In this document: positions 54,231 to 63,173 of the stretch, in pieces
Position numbering within the stretch: position 1 is the first letter of the stretch
Layout: each line of letters begins with the position of its first letter
From: Solibacillus sp. FSL K6-1523
GTDB taxonomy: Bacteria; Bacillota; Bacilli; Bacillales_A; Planococcaceae
Assembly (NCBI RefSeq): GCF_038005225.1
Contig: NZ_JBBOSU010000001.1
Coordinates: 1,600,001-1,664,000, forward strand
DNA: 64,000 nucleotides
Direction of reading: 5' to 3'
Notes under the pieces: model-generated
What the model was told of the DNA's origin: nothing
Seen by the model: only the letters and a program-made list of their open reading frames with translations
Database searches by the model: none
Program-made: the position numbers and the translations under genes

Positions 54231-54261
54231 TAGAGGTAATATTAACTGAAAGGGGAAATAT

Positions 54262-55923
54262 ATGGAGATAAATTCAGAGAAACTTTCATCTCTATTAGAT
54301 GAGATTGAATTGTATAGGAGAAGAAAAATTAAGGATGATTTACAAGATAATTTAATATATATAGATACCTTTTCGAATAAAAGGAAAATTAAAATTCCGA
54401 ATAATAATATTATTATCGGCAGAAGAGGTTCAGGAAAAACAACTTTAATGCTATCTGTTTCAAAAGAAAAAGTAAATGGTGCTATTATTAAGTATGATTG
54501 TCAGCATATTAGAGATTATCCTGTTAATAAGATTATTATTAAGCTAATGAATGAAATTATTGGTGTTGCTTTAAAAGGGCTCGGTGAAAAGTTGGTTCAA
54601 ATTGAAAAGCAATTGGCTTCTTCTAAAACCAGAGTACCTTTTATTAAAGGTAAAAGTGGCGGTAATACTATTTCTGAGAAAGAGAAAGCACAATTAGAAT
54701 CTCTAAATGGATATTTTCAATCTCTAAATAAAATTTTAGATGAGATTTACGAGTATCCAGAAGAAATAACATATAGAAAATCTACAACTCAAGTAAATAC
54801 ACAAGCAAATACCGAAGAATCAAGTTCCCAAAAAAGTGCCTCTTCTACATTAGGTGGGGGAGCGAATTTTAATACTGCTATTAAAAGTGTAGGAATCAAA
54901 CTTGAAGCAATGAGGCAAGTTTTGAGAAATGAGGTTGTAAGTGAGAGTAATCAGTCTAAAGATGAGACAAGTTCAGAAATAACATATGAAGAAGTTGTAA
55001 AAAAGACTAAGACAAATATGCTAGATGAATTAGTTGAACCATTAGCTATACTTTTATCTAATTATAAAAAAGTAGTTGGAGAAGAAATTTCAATCTATTT
55101 AGATGATTTTTATCAAATAAAGTTGGATAAGCATGTACGGTTAATACATTATTTCCATAATTTGTACAAGCAAAGCAGTAATGGCGCATTTTGTTTTAAG
55201 TTGTGTACATTACCAAATAGAATAAAGCTAAATAATGAAAATGATGAGATTCTTTCTGTGAAAGATGATTTTTCTATAGTGAAATTAGATAGAGATTTAA
55301 TTGATATTCTAGGCTTAAAAACATTTTTACTAAGAATTCTGTGCTCATTAAGGAAAGATTTGGAAATTCAGACGTCTGATATAGAAAGCATCTTTGTTAA
55401 TGAAGAATCAATCTTAAATTTAGTTATTGCATCAGGTGGAACACCTAGGGACTTTTTATTAATGTTTAGGGATGCAGTAGATAATGCAGTAGCAGATGGT
55501 TCTGACAGGATTGGAAAAGCTCAAATCTACTCAGTAGTAAGAGCTATGAGGGAAGAAAAAGATACTGATATAGAGTACGGTGAAAATATCACCCCCGACA
55601 TGGTGGAAAATGCATTAGCAATGATAGAAGAGCAAATTGTAGTAGATAAAAATACAAATGTATTCTTATTCCCTAATTCAAAAAAGGAAGAATATGAGGG
55701 GCTACTTAGAAATCTAGTAAATGCACGATATTTACATTTAATTAAGGAAAATGTATCTTCTGAAAATCAAAAAAAGGAACAATTTTCAGCATATCTAATT
55801 GATATGAGTTTTTATATTACAGGTAAGCAATTAAAAAGAGGGATTAAATTTAGAAAGTTTTGGGAAAAGGATAGTGGATCTAGATATAAACAAATAGATT
55901 CTGCACCTATTTTCTCTTTTTAA
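54262..55923 (+). CDS. ORC/Cdc6-like P-loop ATPase, solitary
   Basis: This 553-residue protein has Walker A IIIGRRGSGKTTLM near residue 51, a charged helical insert with a Ser/Thr/Gln-rich stretch at 175-205, Walker B ISIYLDDFYQI near 282 and a sensor-like ASGGTPRDFLLMF near 390. A helical, probably winged-helix C-terminus follows. The G.TPRDFL segment recalls ORC/Cdc6-like AAA proteins seen in defence and mobile loci, but I do not recognise a named system. ATG follows AAAGGGG. It is flanked by hairpin repeats and an IS3 element. Confidence 0.6.
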   Translation: MEINSEKLSSLLDEIELYRRRKIKDDLQDNLIYIDTFSNKRKIKIPNNNIIIGRRGSGKTTLMLSVSKEKVNGAIIKYDCQHIRDYPVNKIIIKLMNEIIGVALKGLGEKLVQIEKQLASSKTRVPFIKGKSGGNTISEKEKAQLESLNGYFQSLNKILDEIYEYPEEITYRKSTTQVNTQANTEESSSQKSASSTLGGGANFNTAIKSVGIKLEAMRQVLRNEVVSESNQSKDETSSEITYEEVVKKTKTNMLDELVEPLAILLSNYKKVVGEEISIYLDDFYQIKLDKHVRLIHYFHNLYKQSSNGAFCFKLCTLPNRIKLNNENDEILSVKDDFSIVKLDRDLIDILGLKTFLLRILCSLRKDLEIQTSDIESIFVNEESILNLVIASGGTPRDFLLMFRDAVDNAVADGSDRIGKAQIYSVVRAMREEKDTDIEYGENITPDMVENALAMIEEQIVVDKNTNVFLFPNSKKEEYEGLLRNLVNARYLHLIKENVSSENQKKEQFSAYLIDMSFYITGKQLKRGIKFRKFWEKDSGSRYKQIDSAPIFSF

Positions 55924-56040
55924 TTTAAAATAAAGATTAATAAAAGAAGATAGATCGATATAATTTTGAGGTTATAGTTTAAATTGAAGTGAATTATCAG
56001 ATTTTTTATTAAGTAGTAAAACCGCATTTAAACCTATTAT

Positions 56041-56075
56041 GGGGAACCGTTTCATAAGTAGGTACGGTTTTATTA
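56041..56075 (+). repeat. Short hairpin repeat GTTTCATAAGTA, copy 3
   Basis: GGGGAACCGTTTCATAAGTA followed by GGTACGGTTTTATT. AACCGT pairs with ACGGTT. Third copy of the family at 43,361 and 54,073. Confidence 0.6.
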
Positions 56076-56201
56076 AAGAAAACCATCTAAAACGTTTGAA
56101 ACAAAGCGCGCACTGACCTAAAAAAATGAGACAAATAAAAAACACCTTACGTTTAAATCAGGTATTTAATACCAATAAATTAACGTGGAGGTGTTTTTTC
56201 T

Positions 56202-56516
56202 ATGGGAAGAAGAGTAAGTTATCCAGCTGAAGTTAAAATTAAAGCAATTGAAATGAGATTAGCAGGTATTCCAGTTAAGGAAATACTAGAGGAATTAAAA
56301 ATTAAGAATAAATCACAATTAATGATTTGGATGCGATGGTATAAAGCAGGAGAAACTCAGCGATTGCATCAACCGGTAGGAAAGCAATATTCCTACGGAA
56401 AAGGGCCAGAATATGACTCTGAGGAAGCTCGTTTACAAGCTGAAAATCTTTATCTTAAACAACAAATCGAAGTTTTAAAAAAGTATGTAGAATTGGAGAG
56501 GAAGTGGTTGGGCTAG
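56202..56516 (+). CDS. IS3-family OrfA
   Basis: This 104-residue DNA-binding protein has a helix-turn-helix (YPAEVKIKAIEMRLAGIPVK, LMIWMRWYKAGETQRLHQP) and a C-terminal leucine-zipper-like helix (EEARLQAENLYLKQQIEVL). Near its end an AAAAAAG stretch (56,477-56,483) allows -1 slippage into the orfB frame, giving the OrfAB transposase; the -1 frame is open from there into orfB. ATG follows GGAGGTG. Confidence 0.85.
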   Translation: MGRRVSYPAEVKIKAIEMRLAGIPVKEILEELKIKNKSQLMIWMRWYKAGETQRLHQPVGKQYSYGKGPEYDSEEARLQAENLYLKQQIEVLKKYVELERKWLG

Positions 56517-57343
56517 TATTCGTAGATTTAGTGGAAAGATTGAAAGGATTTATGTCAATTCAATCGATTTGTGTGCATATGGGTGTAGCACGTGCGTCCT
56601 ATTATCGTTGGCGAAAGAATACCGGGAATACTTCTAAAAAAGCCGAGCGAGATCAGGCGATTGGTGAAGCTTGTGCAACCCATAAATATCGTTATGGTTA
56701 TCGGAAAATAGCAGCCTTATTCTCTGGAATCAGTGAAAAGACTATCCAAAAAGTGATGCAGAAATATAATTGGTCATGTCGGGTAAAAGTGAAAAAGCGT
56801 AAACGGACTGGTCAACCATCTAAAGTAGCTGATAACACGTTAAACCGTGACTTTAACGCAACAGCTCCTTTACAAAAGCTCGTAACCGATATTACTTACT
56901 TGCCTTTTGGACAGTCGATGTTATATCTTTCAAGCATTATGGATTTGTATAATGGGGAAATCATCGCGTATACAATTGGTTCAACACAAGATACAGAGTT
57001 TGTCTTAGAAACGCTTGACCAGCTTAAACAATTGCCAAAAGGCGTCATCTTGCATAGTGATCAAGGTTCTGTATATACGTCTTACGATTATCAAAAAGAA
57101 GTGAAAGAAAAAGGAATTACCATGAGTATGTCTCGTAAAGGCACACCAGCGGATAATTCCCCAATCGAAACGTTTCACTCCTCGCTAAAGTCAGAAACGT
57201 TTTATCTTGACGACATACACAGCACGACTAATGCATGTGTAATTCGTATCGTCGAAGAATATATAAATTATTATAATAATACCCGTATCCAAACGAAACT
57301 AAACAACCTGTCACCGGTAAAATACCGACAACAGGTTGCTTAA
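56504..57343 (+). CDS. IS3-family OrfB (DDE integrase domain)
   Basis: This 279-residue catalytic part has an HTH_21 segment (HKYRYGYRKIAALF) and the rve core with D in LVTDITYLPF, D in LHSDQGSVYTS and E in NSPIETFHSSLKSE, the DD(35)E triad. The YYNNTRIQTKLNNLSPVKYR end is typical of the IS150 group. It is expressed mainly as a fusion with OrfA after frameshifting. No break is seen. Confidence 0.85.
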   Translation: MVGLVFVDLVERLKGFMSIQSICVHMGVARASYYRWRKNTGNTSKKAERDQAIGEACATHKYRYGYRKIAALFSGISEKTIQKVMQKYNWSCRVKVKKRKRTGQPSKVADNTLNRDFNATAPLQKLVTDITYLPFGQSMLYLSSIMDLYNGEIIAYTIGSTQDTEFVLETLDQLKQLPKGVILHSDQGSVYTSYDYQKEVKEKGITMSMSRKGTPADNSPIETFHSSLKSETFYLDDIHSTTNACVIRIVEEYINYYNNTRIQTKLNNLSPVKYRQQVA

Positions 57344-57479
57344 AATAGGTGTTTTATTACTGTCTCAAAAACGACAGGCAGTGCCGCGTTTTAGGTGGTT
57401 TTTTGTATAAAGAGGAGGATTTCCTTATCGCGAAGACGTATTAAACTAAGGGGACAAAAGTTATCGGAGGACAATAAAA

Positions 57480-57923
57480 ATGAATTGGATTGAAGTGAAA
57501 GATGAGTCGGATATTAAGAATTTACTAGAGAGATTCGGTTATTTTCATGATGGATGCTTGAGGGAAATGCACATGTGGACAGGAACATATGTAAATGAAG
57601 ATTTATCTATGACTGTTCCTGGAGAGTTAGATACTAATGTAAAAATGTTATTTCAACGTCAGTATAGTTACCCCTCTGCAATTGAATTACATTTTGAAAA
57701 TGTGATCGGTATTTGTATTATTCCGACTCCAGAAAATAATGACTCAATTATTCAAGATGCAATTCTTATAAAAGATAACGACAATTATTATTGGTCAGAC
57801 GACTATAATTTTCAGCCTGGAAAGAGAACTGAACATGGTGTGAGTTGGATAGCAGCGAAAAAGCTAAGCTGGAGAGAAGTAAATAATTGGATGGGGAATC
57901 AAATTCAATATGGAGGTAGTTAA
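57480..57923 (+). CDS. Immunity-like protein, family not recognised
   Basis: This 147-residue protein begins MNWIEVKDESDIKNLLERFG and YFHDGCLREMHMWTG and contains QYSYPSAIELHFENVIGICI. The FHD..L.E pattern followed by a strand-rich body occurs in small proteins near toxins and SUKH genes, but I do not know the family name. ATG follows CGGAGG. The next gene starts two bases after its stop, so both are one operon downstream of the IS3 element. Confidence 0.5.
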   Translation: MNWIEVKDESDIKNLLERFGYFHDGCLREMHMWTGTYVNEDLSMTVPGELDTNVKMLFQRQYSYPSAIELHFENVIGICIIPTPENNDSIIQDAILIKDNDNYYWSDDYNFQPGKRTEHGVSWIAAKKLSWREVNNWMGNQIQYGGS

Positions 57924-57925
57924 TA

Positions 57926-58396
57926 GTGGAAATAAATATACCCGGAAGAGGTATCATAAAAGTTGGAAATCTATTGTTAGACTATAATGGAACAATCGCT
58001 CGTGATGGGAAAATCATCCCTTCCGTAAAAGAGAAAATAGTGGCTATACATAATAAAGGAGTCAAAGTACAAGTAGTAACGGCTGATACGCACGGTACTG
58101 TGAAAGATCAATGTGCTGGTGTGCCTGTTGAAATCCAAATATTTGATAACGCAAATGCTGCAGAAAATAAACGAGCAATTGTAGAAAAACTTGGAGCAGA
58201 ACAATGCATATGTATTGGAAATGGGTTTAATGATGGCCGAATGTTTGAAGCATGCAGCATCTCCATTATTGTTATCGGTGATGAAGGATGTTCAGCAAAA
58301 TCTTTAATGAATGCGGACATTGTATGTATAAGTATTGAAGATGCTTTTGATCTGTTATTGAAACCAAATAGAATCATTGCAACTTTAAGAGGATGA
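57926..58396 (+). CDS. HAD-type protein, soluble P-type-ATPase-like
   Basis: This 156-residue protein keeps the HAD landmarks in a short form: LLLDYNGTIARDGK (motif I, D..G.T with N where phosphatases have D, as in P-type ATPases), QVVTADTHGTVK (motif II) and IGNGFNDGRMF (motif IV). It has no cap domain and no membrane part. Such small proteins resemble the catalytic piece of P-type ATPases; their role is unclear. GTG 57,926 follows GGAGGT, two bases behind the preceding gene. Confidence 0.75.
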   Translation: MEINIPGRGIIKVGNLLLDYNGTIARDGKIIPSVKEKIVAIHNKGVKVQVVTADTHGTVKDQCAGVPVEIQIFDNANAAENKRAIVEKLGAEQCICIGNGFNDGRMFEACSISIIVIGDEGCSAKSLMNADIVCISIEDAFDLLLKPNRIIATLRG

Positions 58397-58708
58397 AACA
58401 ATCTTTACAAATTGCCTATCAATAAGTATAATAAGCAAAGTAAGGTCAATTTCAATGAGTATATAAAATAAATGAGCAGAGGTGAACTTGGTGAGTGCAG
58501 TAGTTTCTAAATAGGATAACTAAATCAGGAATAAGGTTATATTAACATTAAGGGAATTGTAACGTATTTTGCACCCTTTATTTTGTTATGGCTTATTTCT
58601 ACCTATGAAGATACCTACTATACTTTACAAACAAGTGCATCCTTTCATAAATATGACTATCTTTCAAAATAGTTTTATTTGTGTAATTCACTTTTGCCAT
58701 GTAAACGT
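58397..58708. other. Intergenic stretch with a membrane-protein scrap
   Basis: Behind GAGGTG (58,482) the start-like codons soon meet stops. From 58,550 a frame reads GIVTYFAPFILLWLISTYED and YYTLQTSASFHKYDYLSK before a stop near 58,670, like the end of a membrane protein. It has no start of its own. Confidence 0.35.
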
Positions 58709-58738
58709 AAGCTGCGGTATATTCACCGCAGCTTTTTT
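58709..58738 (+). terminator. Rho-independent terminator
   Basis: AAGCTGCGGT pairs with ACCGCAGCTT around ATATTC, followed by TTTTG. Confidence 0.8.
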
Positions 58739-58819
58739 GTGTTTTTACCTAACTCATTGAAATTTTATAATAGGTTTCTTCATTGCTGAACGAAATATCA
58801 CTTTGAGGAGAATGAAAAA

Positions 58820-60724
58820 ATGAATGAAAATACTTTTGAAAAATTACAATACAATGAATTAAAAGAAATTGTAAAATCTTACTGCGTTAGCGGGCTAGGC
58901 AAACAATTATTTGATAAGTTAACGCCAAGCACTAATTTAAACGTCGTCCAACACCGATTAATGGAAACATCTGAAGGACGTAAAATTCTCGATGCAGAAG
59001 GAAACATCCCATTCATAGGTATTACGAATATCGAACATATTGTGAATAAATTAGACAAGGGCATCATTTTAGACCCATCAGAGTTATTAAGCATTTCTGA
59101 TTTTTTAAGAGGTTGCCGAAAAATAAAAAGTTTTATGGAGGGTCAAGAATTTTTTGCACCGACTTTAGCGTCCTATGCAAATTCCATGACAGAATTCATG
59201 GCGATTGAAGAGGAAATTAACTTTTCGATTAAAAATAATCAGGTGGATTCAGCAGCAAGCAATGAACTGAAACGTGTGCGTCACCATATTCAAACAGCTG
59301 AACAAAATATAAAAGAACGATTAAATAAATTTTTAACAAATAGCGCAAATAAAAATTACATTCAAGAATTTATTATTAGTTTTAAAAATGATCACTACTC
59401 AATCCCAATAAAATCTTCCTATAAAAATCAAGTGCAAGGGACGATTATTGAAGTTTCGTCTAGTGGTTCGACAGTCTTTATGGAACCGAGTGTAGTAGGG
59501 AAATTAAGTGGTGAATTAGCAACATTAAAATCCGAAGAAGCTGTGTTAGAATATCAAATACTCGCGACATTGACAGGGCTAGTGGCGGAAAATCTACACG
59601 CAATCAATATTAATATGGAACTTATATCACAGTATGATCTAATTTTTGCGAAAGCTAAATATAGTAGACATGTTAATGGGGTTGAGCCAAAACTAAATGA
59701 TCACGGGAAGGTAAATTTAATTAATTGTAAACACCCTCTATTATCAGGTCATGTTGTACCACTTCAGTTTCAAATTGGGAGCGATTATCGAAGCTTAATT
59801 ATTACGGGGCCTAACGCTGGTGGAAAAACGATTGTGCTAAAGACAATTGGCCTTGTTACTTTGGCGGCGATGTCTGGCTTTCATATTGCTGCTTCAAAAG
59901 ATACCGAAATTGCCGTATTTGACCGCATTTTTGTCGATATTGGTGACAATCAAAGCTTAGAAAATGCACTGAGTACGTTCTCTTCTCATATGAAGAACTT
60001 ATCTGAAATTCTTCGAGCAGTAAACAATAATACGTTATTACTGTTTGATGAAATTGGCAGTGGGACAGAACCAAATGAAGGCGCGGCGTTAGCTATCTCG
60101 CTCTTAGAAGAGTTTTATAGTAAAGGATGTATTACGGTAGCCTCCACACATTATGGCGAAATAAAACGCTATTCCGAAATGCATAGTGATTTTATGAATG
60201 CGGCTATGCAATTTAACAATGAAACATTAGAACCATTATTTAAATTACTCATCGGGCAATCAGGAAACAGTAACGCGTTGTGGATTTCTAGAAAAATGAA
60301 TGTACCAGAAAATGTTTTAAAACGAGCAGAAGAATATATGGAAAATAAAGAATACCGCTTAGAACGATTAAATGAAAGTAAAATTCGAAAACCGAAAATA
60401 ATTGTTGAGAAAGTAGCGAATAGTATCGACTATCAAAAAGGGGACCGTGTCAAACTACTAGACCATGATGATTTTGGAATCGTGTTTAAAGAAAAAGATA
60501 AGTATCATAATGTTTCTGTGTTTTATCAAAATGAACTGATCGAGGTGAACGAAAAACGATTGGCACTCGAGTTCAAAGCGGAAGAATTATATCCAGAAGG
60601 TTATGATTTAGATACACTATTCGTTGATTTTAAAACAAGGAAATTAAATCATGATATCGAAAGAGGCTCGAAAAAAGCCCTTCGTAAAATTAATAAAGAA
60701 ATACGGAATAATAAGTTGAAATAA
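58820..60724 (+). CDS. MutS2 paralog without Smr domain
   Basis: This 634-residue protein has the MutS core: helical clamp, Walker A ITGPNAGGKTIVLKTIG near residue 340, LENALSTFSSHMKNL, Walker B LLLFDEIGSGTEPNEGAALA and STHYGEIK. A KOW-like strand segment (YQKGDRVKLLDHDDFGIVF) follows, but the protein ends at 634 residues. Canonical MutS2 is about 785 residues with a C-terminal Smr nuclease domain. It therefore probably binds branched DNA or collided ribosomes without cutting. ATG follows GAGGAG. Confidence 0.8.
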   Translation: MNENTFEKLQYNELKEIVKSYCVSGLGKQLFDKLTPSTNLNVVQHRLMETSEGRKILDAEGNIPFIGITNIEHIVNKLDKGIILDPSELLSISDFLRGCRKIKSFMEGQEFFAPTLASYANSMTEFMAIEEEINFSIKNNQVDSAASNELKRVRHHIQTAEQNIKERLNKFLTNSANKNYIQEFIISFKNDHYSIPIKSSYKNQVQGTIIEVSSSGSTVFMEPSVVGKLSGELATLKSEEAVLEYQILATLTGLVAENLHAININMELISQYDLIFAKAKYSRHVNGVEPKLNDHGKVNLINCKHPLLSGHVVPLQFQIGSDYRSLIITGPNAGGKTIVLKTIGLVTLAAMSGFHIAASKDTEIAVFDRIFVDIGDNQSLENALSTFSSHMKNLSEILRAVNNNTLLLFDEIGSGTEPNEGAALAISLLEEFYSKGCITVASTHYGEIKRYSEMHSDFMNAAMQFNNETLEPLFKLLIGQSGNSNALWISRKMNVPENVLKRAEEYMENKEYRLERLNESKIRKPKIIVEKVANSIDYQKGDRVKLLDHDDFGIVFKEKDKYHNVSVFYQNELIEVNEKRLALEFKAEELYPEGYDLDTLFVDFKTRKLNHDIERGSKKALRKINKEIRNNKLK

Positions 60725-60775
60725 ATGTTCAGCCTTATTTAAGGAAAGCTTTATCAATTTATATATAAACCTTTA

Positions 60776-60814
60776 AAACCCAGCAACTTAATAAGAGAGA
60801 ATTGCTGGGTTTCC
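60776..60814 (+). terminator. Rho-independent terminator
   Basis: AAACCCAGCAA pairs with TTGCTGGGTTT behind the MutS2-like gene, followed by CCTTTG. Confidence 0.7.
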
Positions 60815-60853
60815 TTTGTTGAACTTATATAGTTTCGAAATTATAATTGTGAT

Positions 60854-61036
60854 ATGAATCGTGTATGGACGAAAGAACAGCTTTTCCGCCAATTATGGTA
60901 TATGGATGATTTGGATGGGGATGTTTTCACTGTCGTTGTGCATGTTGGGCGGATTCGTGACAAGTTAAAAAAGGGTAAACTATCAGAGTTACCGATTGAA
61001 ACCATTTGGGAGAGCGGTTATCGCTTTAATTACTAA
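60854..61036 (+). pseudogene. Winged-helix end of an OmpR-type response regulator
   Basis: The 60 codons NRVWTKEQLFRQLWYMDDLD, VVVHVGRIRDKLKKGK and ETIWESGYRFNY are the second half of the OmpR/PhoB DNA-binding domain (the V..REQL....W, V..HI..LR.KL, T...GYRF pattern). The receiver domain is missing and no ribosome binding site precedes the ATG. No histidine kinase gene is nearby, so a two-component system was lost here. Confidence 0.7.
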
Positions 61037-61063
61037 GTTGCTCTTTGTGGAGGAGGTTTCAAA

Positions 61064-61738
61064 TTGAAATTATTTAAAGGGCTTATGATTAGCTTTTTCT
61101 TATTCATAATAACTGGCTGTAATAACGAGGAGGAATTGGAAATGGGAAACCAAGCAGGTAAATTGATTCAAGCTGTTGAAGCAAATAATCTTGAAGAAGT
61201 ACAGGACATACTAAAAGATCCATCCTATTCAATTAATGAAATGAATGAAAAAGACGAATCACCATTGTTAATTGCAACGCATAAAAATTATATTGAAATT
61301 GCAAAAGCTTTAATCGATGCAGGGGCAGATGTTAACCAACAGGACAACATTCAAGATAGCCCTTATCTATATGCAGGCGCACAAGGTAAAACTGAGATTC
61401 TAGCTTATATGCTTGAAAATACAATACCGGATCATGGAGTGTACAATCGCTATGGTGGCAATGCACTAATTCCAGCTGCTGAAAAAGGACATATAGACAA
61501 TGTTAAGTTGCTTTTAGCGGATGGAAAAATGGATATAGATCATCAAAATAATTTTGGTTATACCGCCTTAATTGAAGCAGTTGCATTAACGGATGGTTCA
61601 AAACTATATCAACAAATTGTACAGGAATTATTAGCTTACAATGCGAACAAAGAGCTTCGTGACAACAATGGTATGACGGCATTGGATTATGCTAAAGAAA
61701 GAGGCTATACAGAGATGATTGAGCAGTTGGAAAGTTAA
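61064..61738 (+). CDS. Ankyrin-repeat lipoprotein
   Basis: This 224-residue protein starts at TTG behind GGAGGAGG and has a signal peptide with a lipobox (MISFFLFIITGC), so it should be anchored outside the membrane. From residue 30 it consists of about five ankyrin repeats: LIQAVEANNLEEVQDILKD, PLLIATHKNYIEIAKALIDA, GADVNQQDN, LIPAAEKGHIDNVKLLLADG, TALDYAKERGYTEMIEQLES. The role is protein binding; partners are unknown. It stands alone. Confidence 0.8.
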   Translation: MKLFKGLMISFFLFIITGCNNEEELEMGNQAGKLIQAVEANNLEEVQDILKDPSYSINEMNEKDESPLLIATHKNYIEIAKALIDAGADVNQQDNIQDSPYLYAGAQGKTEILAYMLENTIPDHGVYNRYGGNALIPAAEKGHIDNVKLLLADGKMDIDHQNNFGYTALIEAVALTDGSKLYQQIVQELLAYNANKELRDNNGMTALDYAKERGYTEMIEQLES

Positions 61739-61805
61739 TAAATTATTGTATTATATAATTAAATTAAGAACTTATCAATAATAGTCCACTCTAAAAAGGG
61801 GGGAT
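61739..61805. other. AT-rich spacer
   Basis: No gene or clear site is seen before the dispersed repeat. Confidence 0.4.
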
Positions 61806-61885
61806 TGATTTCCATTCCGGGTCGGACGCTTTCCGCACGTGCTGTTCCCGCAGGAGTCGCCTCCCCTACATTCCAATCAACTCCT
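61806..61885. repeat. Dispersed GC-rich Bacillaceae repeat
   Basis: The segment contains TTGATTTCCATTCCGGGTCG, GGACGCTTTCCGCACG and CCCGCAGGAGTCGCC, and its ends TTGATTTCCATTCC and ACATTCCAATCAA are inversely related. I recall GGCGGACGCTTTCCGC...GGAGTCGCC as a repeat spread through many Bacillaceae genomes. It is strikingly GC-rich against the surroundings. Confidence 0.65.
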
Positions 61886-62102
61886 TTCTAATCAAGCTTG
61901 CACCTACCGAGCTATTAAGCCTGCAAAAGTGCCGTTTGATCTCATTTTTGCAACATAGTATTGTCAATTCAATCGTTCAACTGTATACAAGGTTTATATA
62001 TTCTCTGTTCAATCATAAACAATATGCCCCTTTTGGATACAGATATTGGAGGGGAATAAAAACTATTTCTATAAAGGCCCCCAAAGTATAAAAATAAATT
62101 TC

Positions 62103-62147
62103 AAAAGTACAAACGAGCGAAATTCCTTTCTTGTTTGTACTTTTTTC
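62103..62147. terminator. Rho-independent terminator
   Basis: AAAAGTACAAAC pairs with GTTTGTACTTTT around GAGCGAAATTCCTTTCTT, followed by TTCTG. The A-rich left arm allows use on both strands. Confidence 0.7.
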
Positions 62148-62310
62148 TGTTTGAAAACGCTTTATCACAAATTGTGGGGATTTATATTTGTTGATTAATT
62201 GGGAAATTTCAGAAAATTGTTTGCTATTCATATTTAATCATGCTAAATTATGTAGTACCCAGATGAAGTATAAACTTCAAAAAAGAAAAAATAAAGGAGT
62301 GGCTTCTTTA

Positions 62311-63168
62311 TTGACGATTAAAGAGCGTATTGAGCAACATTTTTATCAGTTATCAAAGTCTCAACAAAAAGTGGCTACTGTTGTTTTAAATAATCCAGCT
62401 TTTATTAGTACACACGCAGCGGCTGAGATTGGTCAATTGGCGAATACAAGTGAGACTACCGTTATTCGATTTTGTTATGCAGTGGGGCTGACAGGGTTTG
62501 CACAACTACAAAAAGAAATTACAAAGTTTTTAGTAGAGGATTATGCAAGTAGTACATTAGGAAATTACGTATCATCAAAAGAAGAGCTATTTAAAGAAAC
62601 AGCGCTTTGTGAAAAGGTCATGCGTCAATCGAGTGCTAAAATTGTCAAAATTGCCGAACAAATAGATGAACTACTTTTTAAAAATACGACTAAAGCGATG
62701 CATGATGCGAAGAAAATATACATTGCAGGTGTGGGTGCTTCGGGGTTTGGTGCACAGTGGTTGCACTATACGCTAAACATGTTAAGACCAAATGTGGAAT
62801 TGCTTTTGATGGAAACTAGCACCTTAATTCGGAAGTTACAAGAAATAGATGATACCTCACTTGTATTAATCATATCCTTGCATCGTTATTACAATGACAC
62901 GTTGCAGTTAGCAGAGGAAGTATTATCAAGGGGAGCAAAAGTAATCGGGATAACCGATTCAAATGTTGCCCCTTTACATGAAGTGATCGATATATGCTTT
63001 GTTTTGGAACAAAAGGAGCTATCAACAATTGATTTAATGCCTGCGCTTGTGACGTTTATGAATTCTTTAATTGTTGGCATGATGTCACATGACGTAGCTT
63101 ATTATAATGAACAGCGGTTAAAATTTGATGATTTCCAATCTAGTTTTATCGCAAATCGATGGAGATGA
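62311..63168 (+). CDS. RpiR/MurR-type regulator with SIS domain
   Basis: This 285-residue regulator has an N-terminal RpiR helix-turn-helix (HAAAEIGQLANTSETTVIRF, CYAVGLTGFAQLQKEI) and a SIS sugar-phosphate-type domain (AKKIYIAGVGASGFGAQWLH, LVLIISLHRYYNDTLQLAEE, GAKVIGITDSNVAPL). TTG 62,311 has AGGAG eleven bases upstream; the longer frame from 62,188 overlaps AT-rich non-coding DNA. The next gene, an M20 hydrolase, starts five bases after its stop, so it is probably the regulated or co-transcribed gene. Confidence 0.75.
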   Translation: MTIKERIEQHFYQLSKSQQKVATVVLNNPAFISTHAAAEIGQLANTSETTVIRFCYAVGLTGFAQLQKEITKFLVEDYASSTLGNYVSSKEELFKETALCEKVMRQSSAKIVKIAEQIDELLFKNTTKAMHDAKKIYIAGVGASGFGAQWLHYTLNMLRPNVELLLMETSTLIRKLQEIDDTSLVLIISLHRYYNDTLQLAEEVLSRGAKVIGITDSNVAPLHEVIDICFVLEQKELSTIDLMPALVTFMNSLIVGMMSHDVAYYNEQRLKFDDFQSSFIANRWR

Positions 63169-63173
63169 TAAAC

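Larger units (their letters stand above)
56127..57367 (+). mobile_element. Complete IS3-family element (IS150-like)
   Basis: A 1,241-bp element with terminal repeats TGAGACAAATAAAAAACACC (left, 56,127) and, reversed from the right end, TGAGACAGTAATAAAACACC. A-rich flanks of three to four A on both sides could be the target duplication. It holds orfA and orfB in a -1 arrangement with an A6G slippery site. Both frames are open, so it may be active. Confidence 0.85.

Noticed and set aside
62188-62310. An N-terminal extension of the RpiR regulator
   Set aside because: The extra 41 codons are AT-rich, have no ribosome binding site and precede the normal family start.
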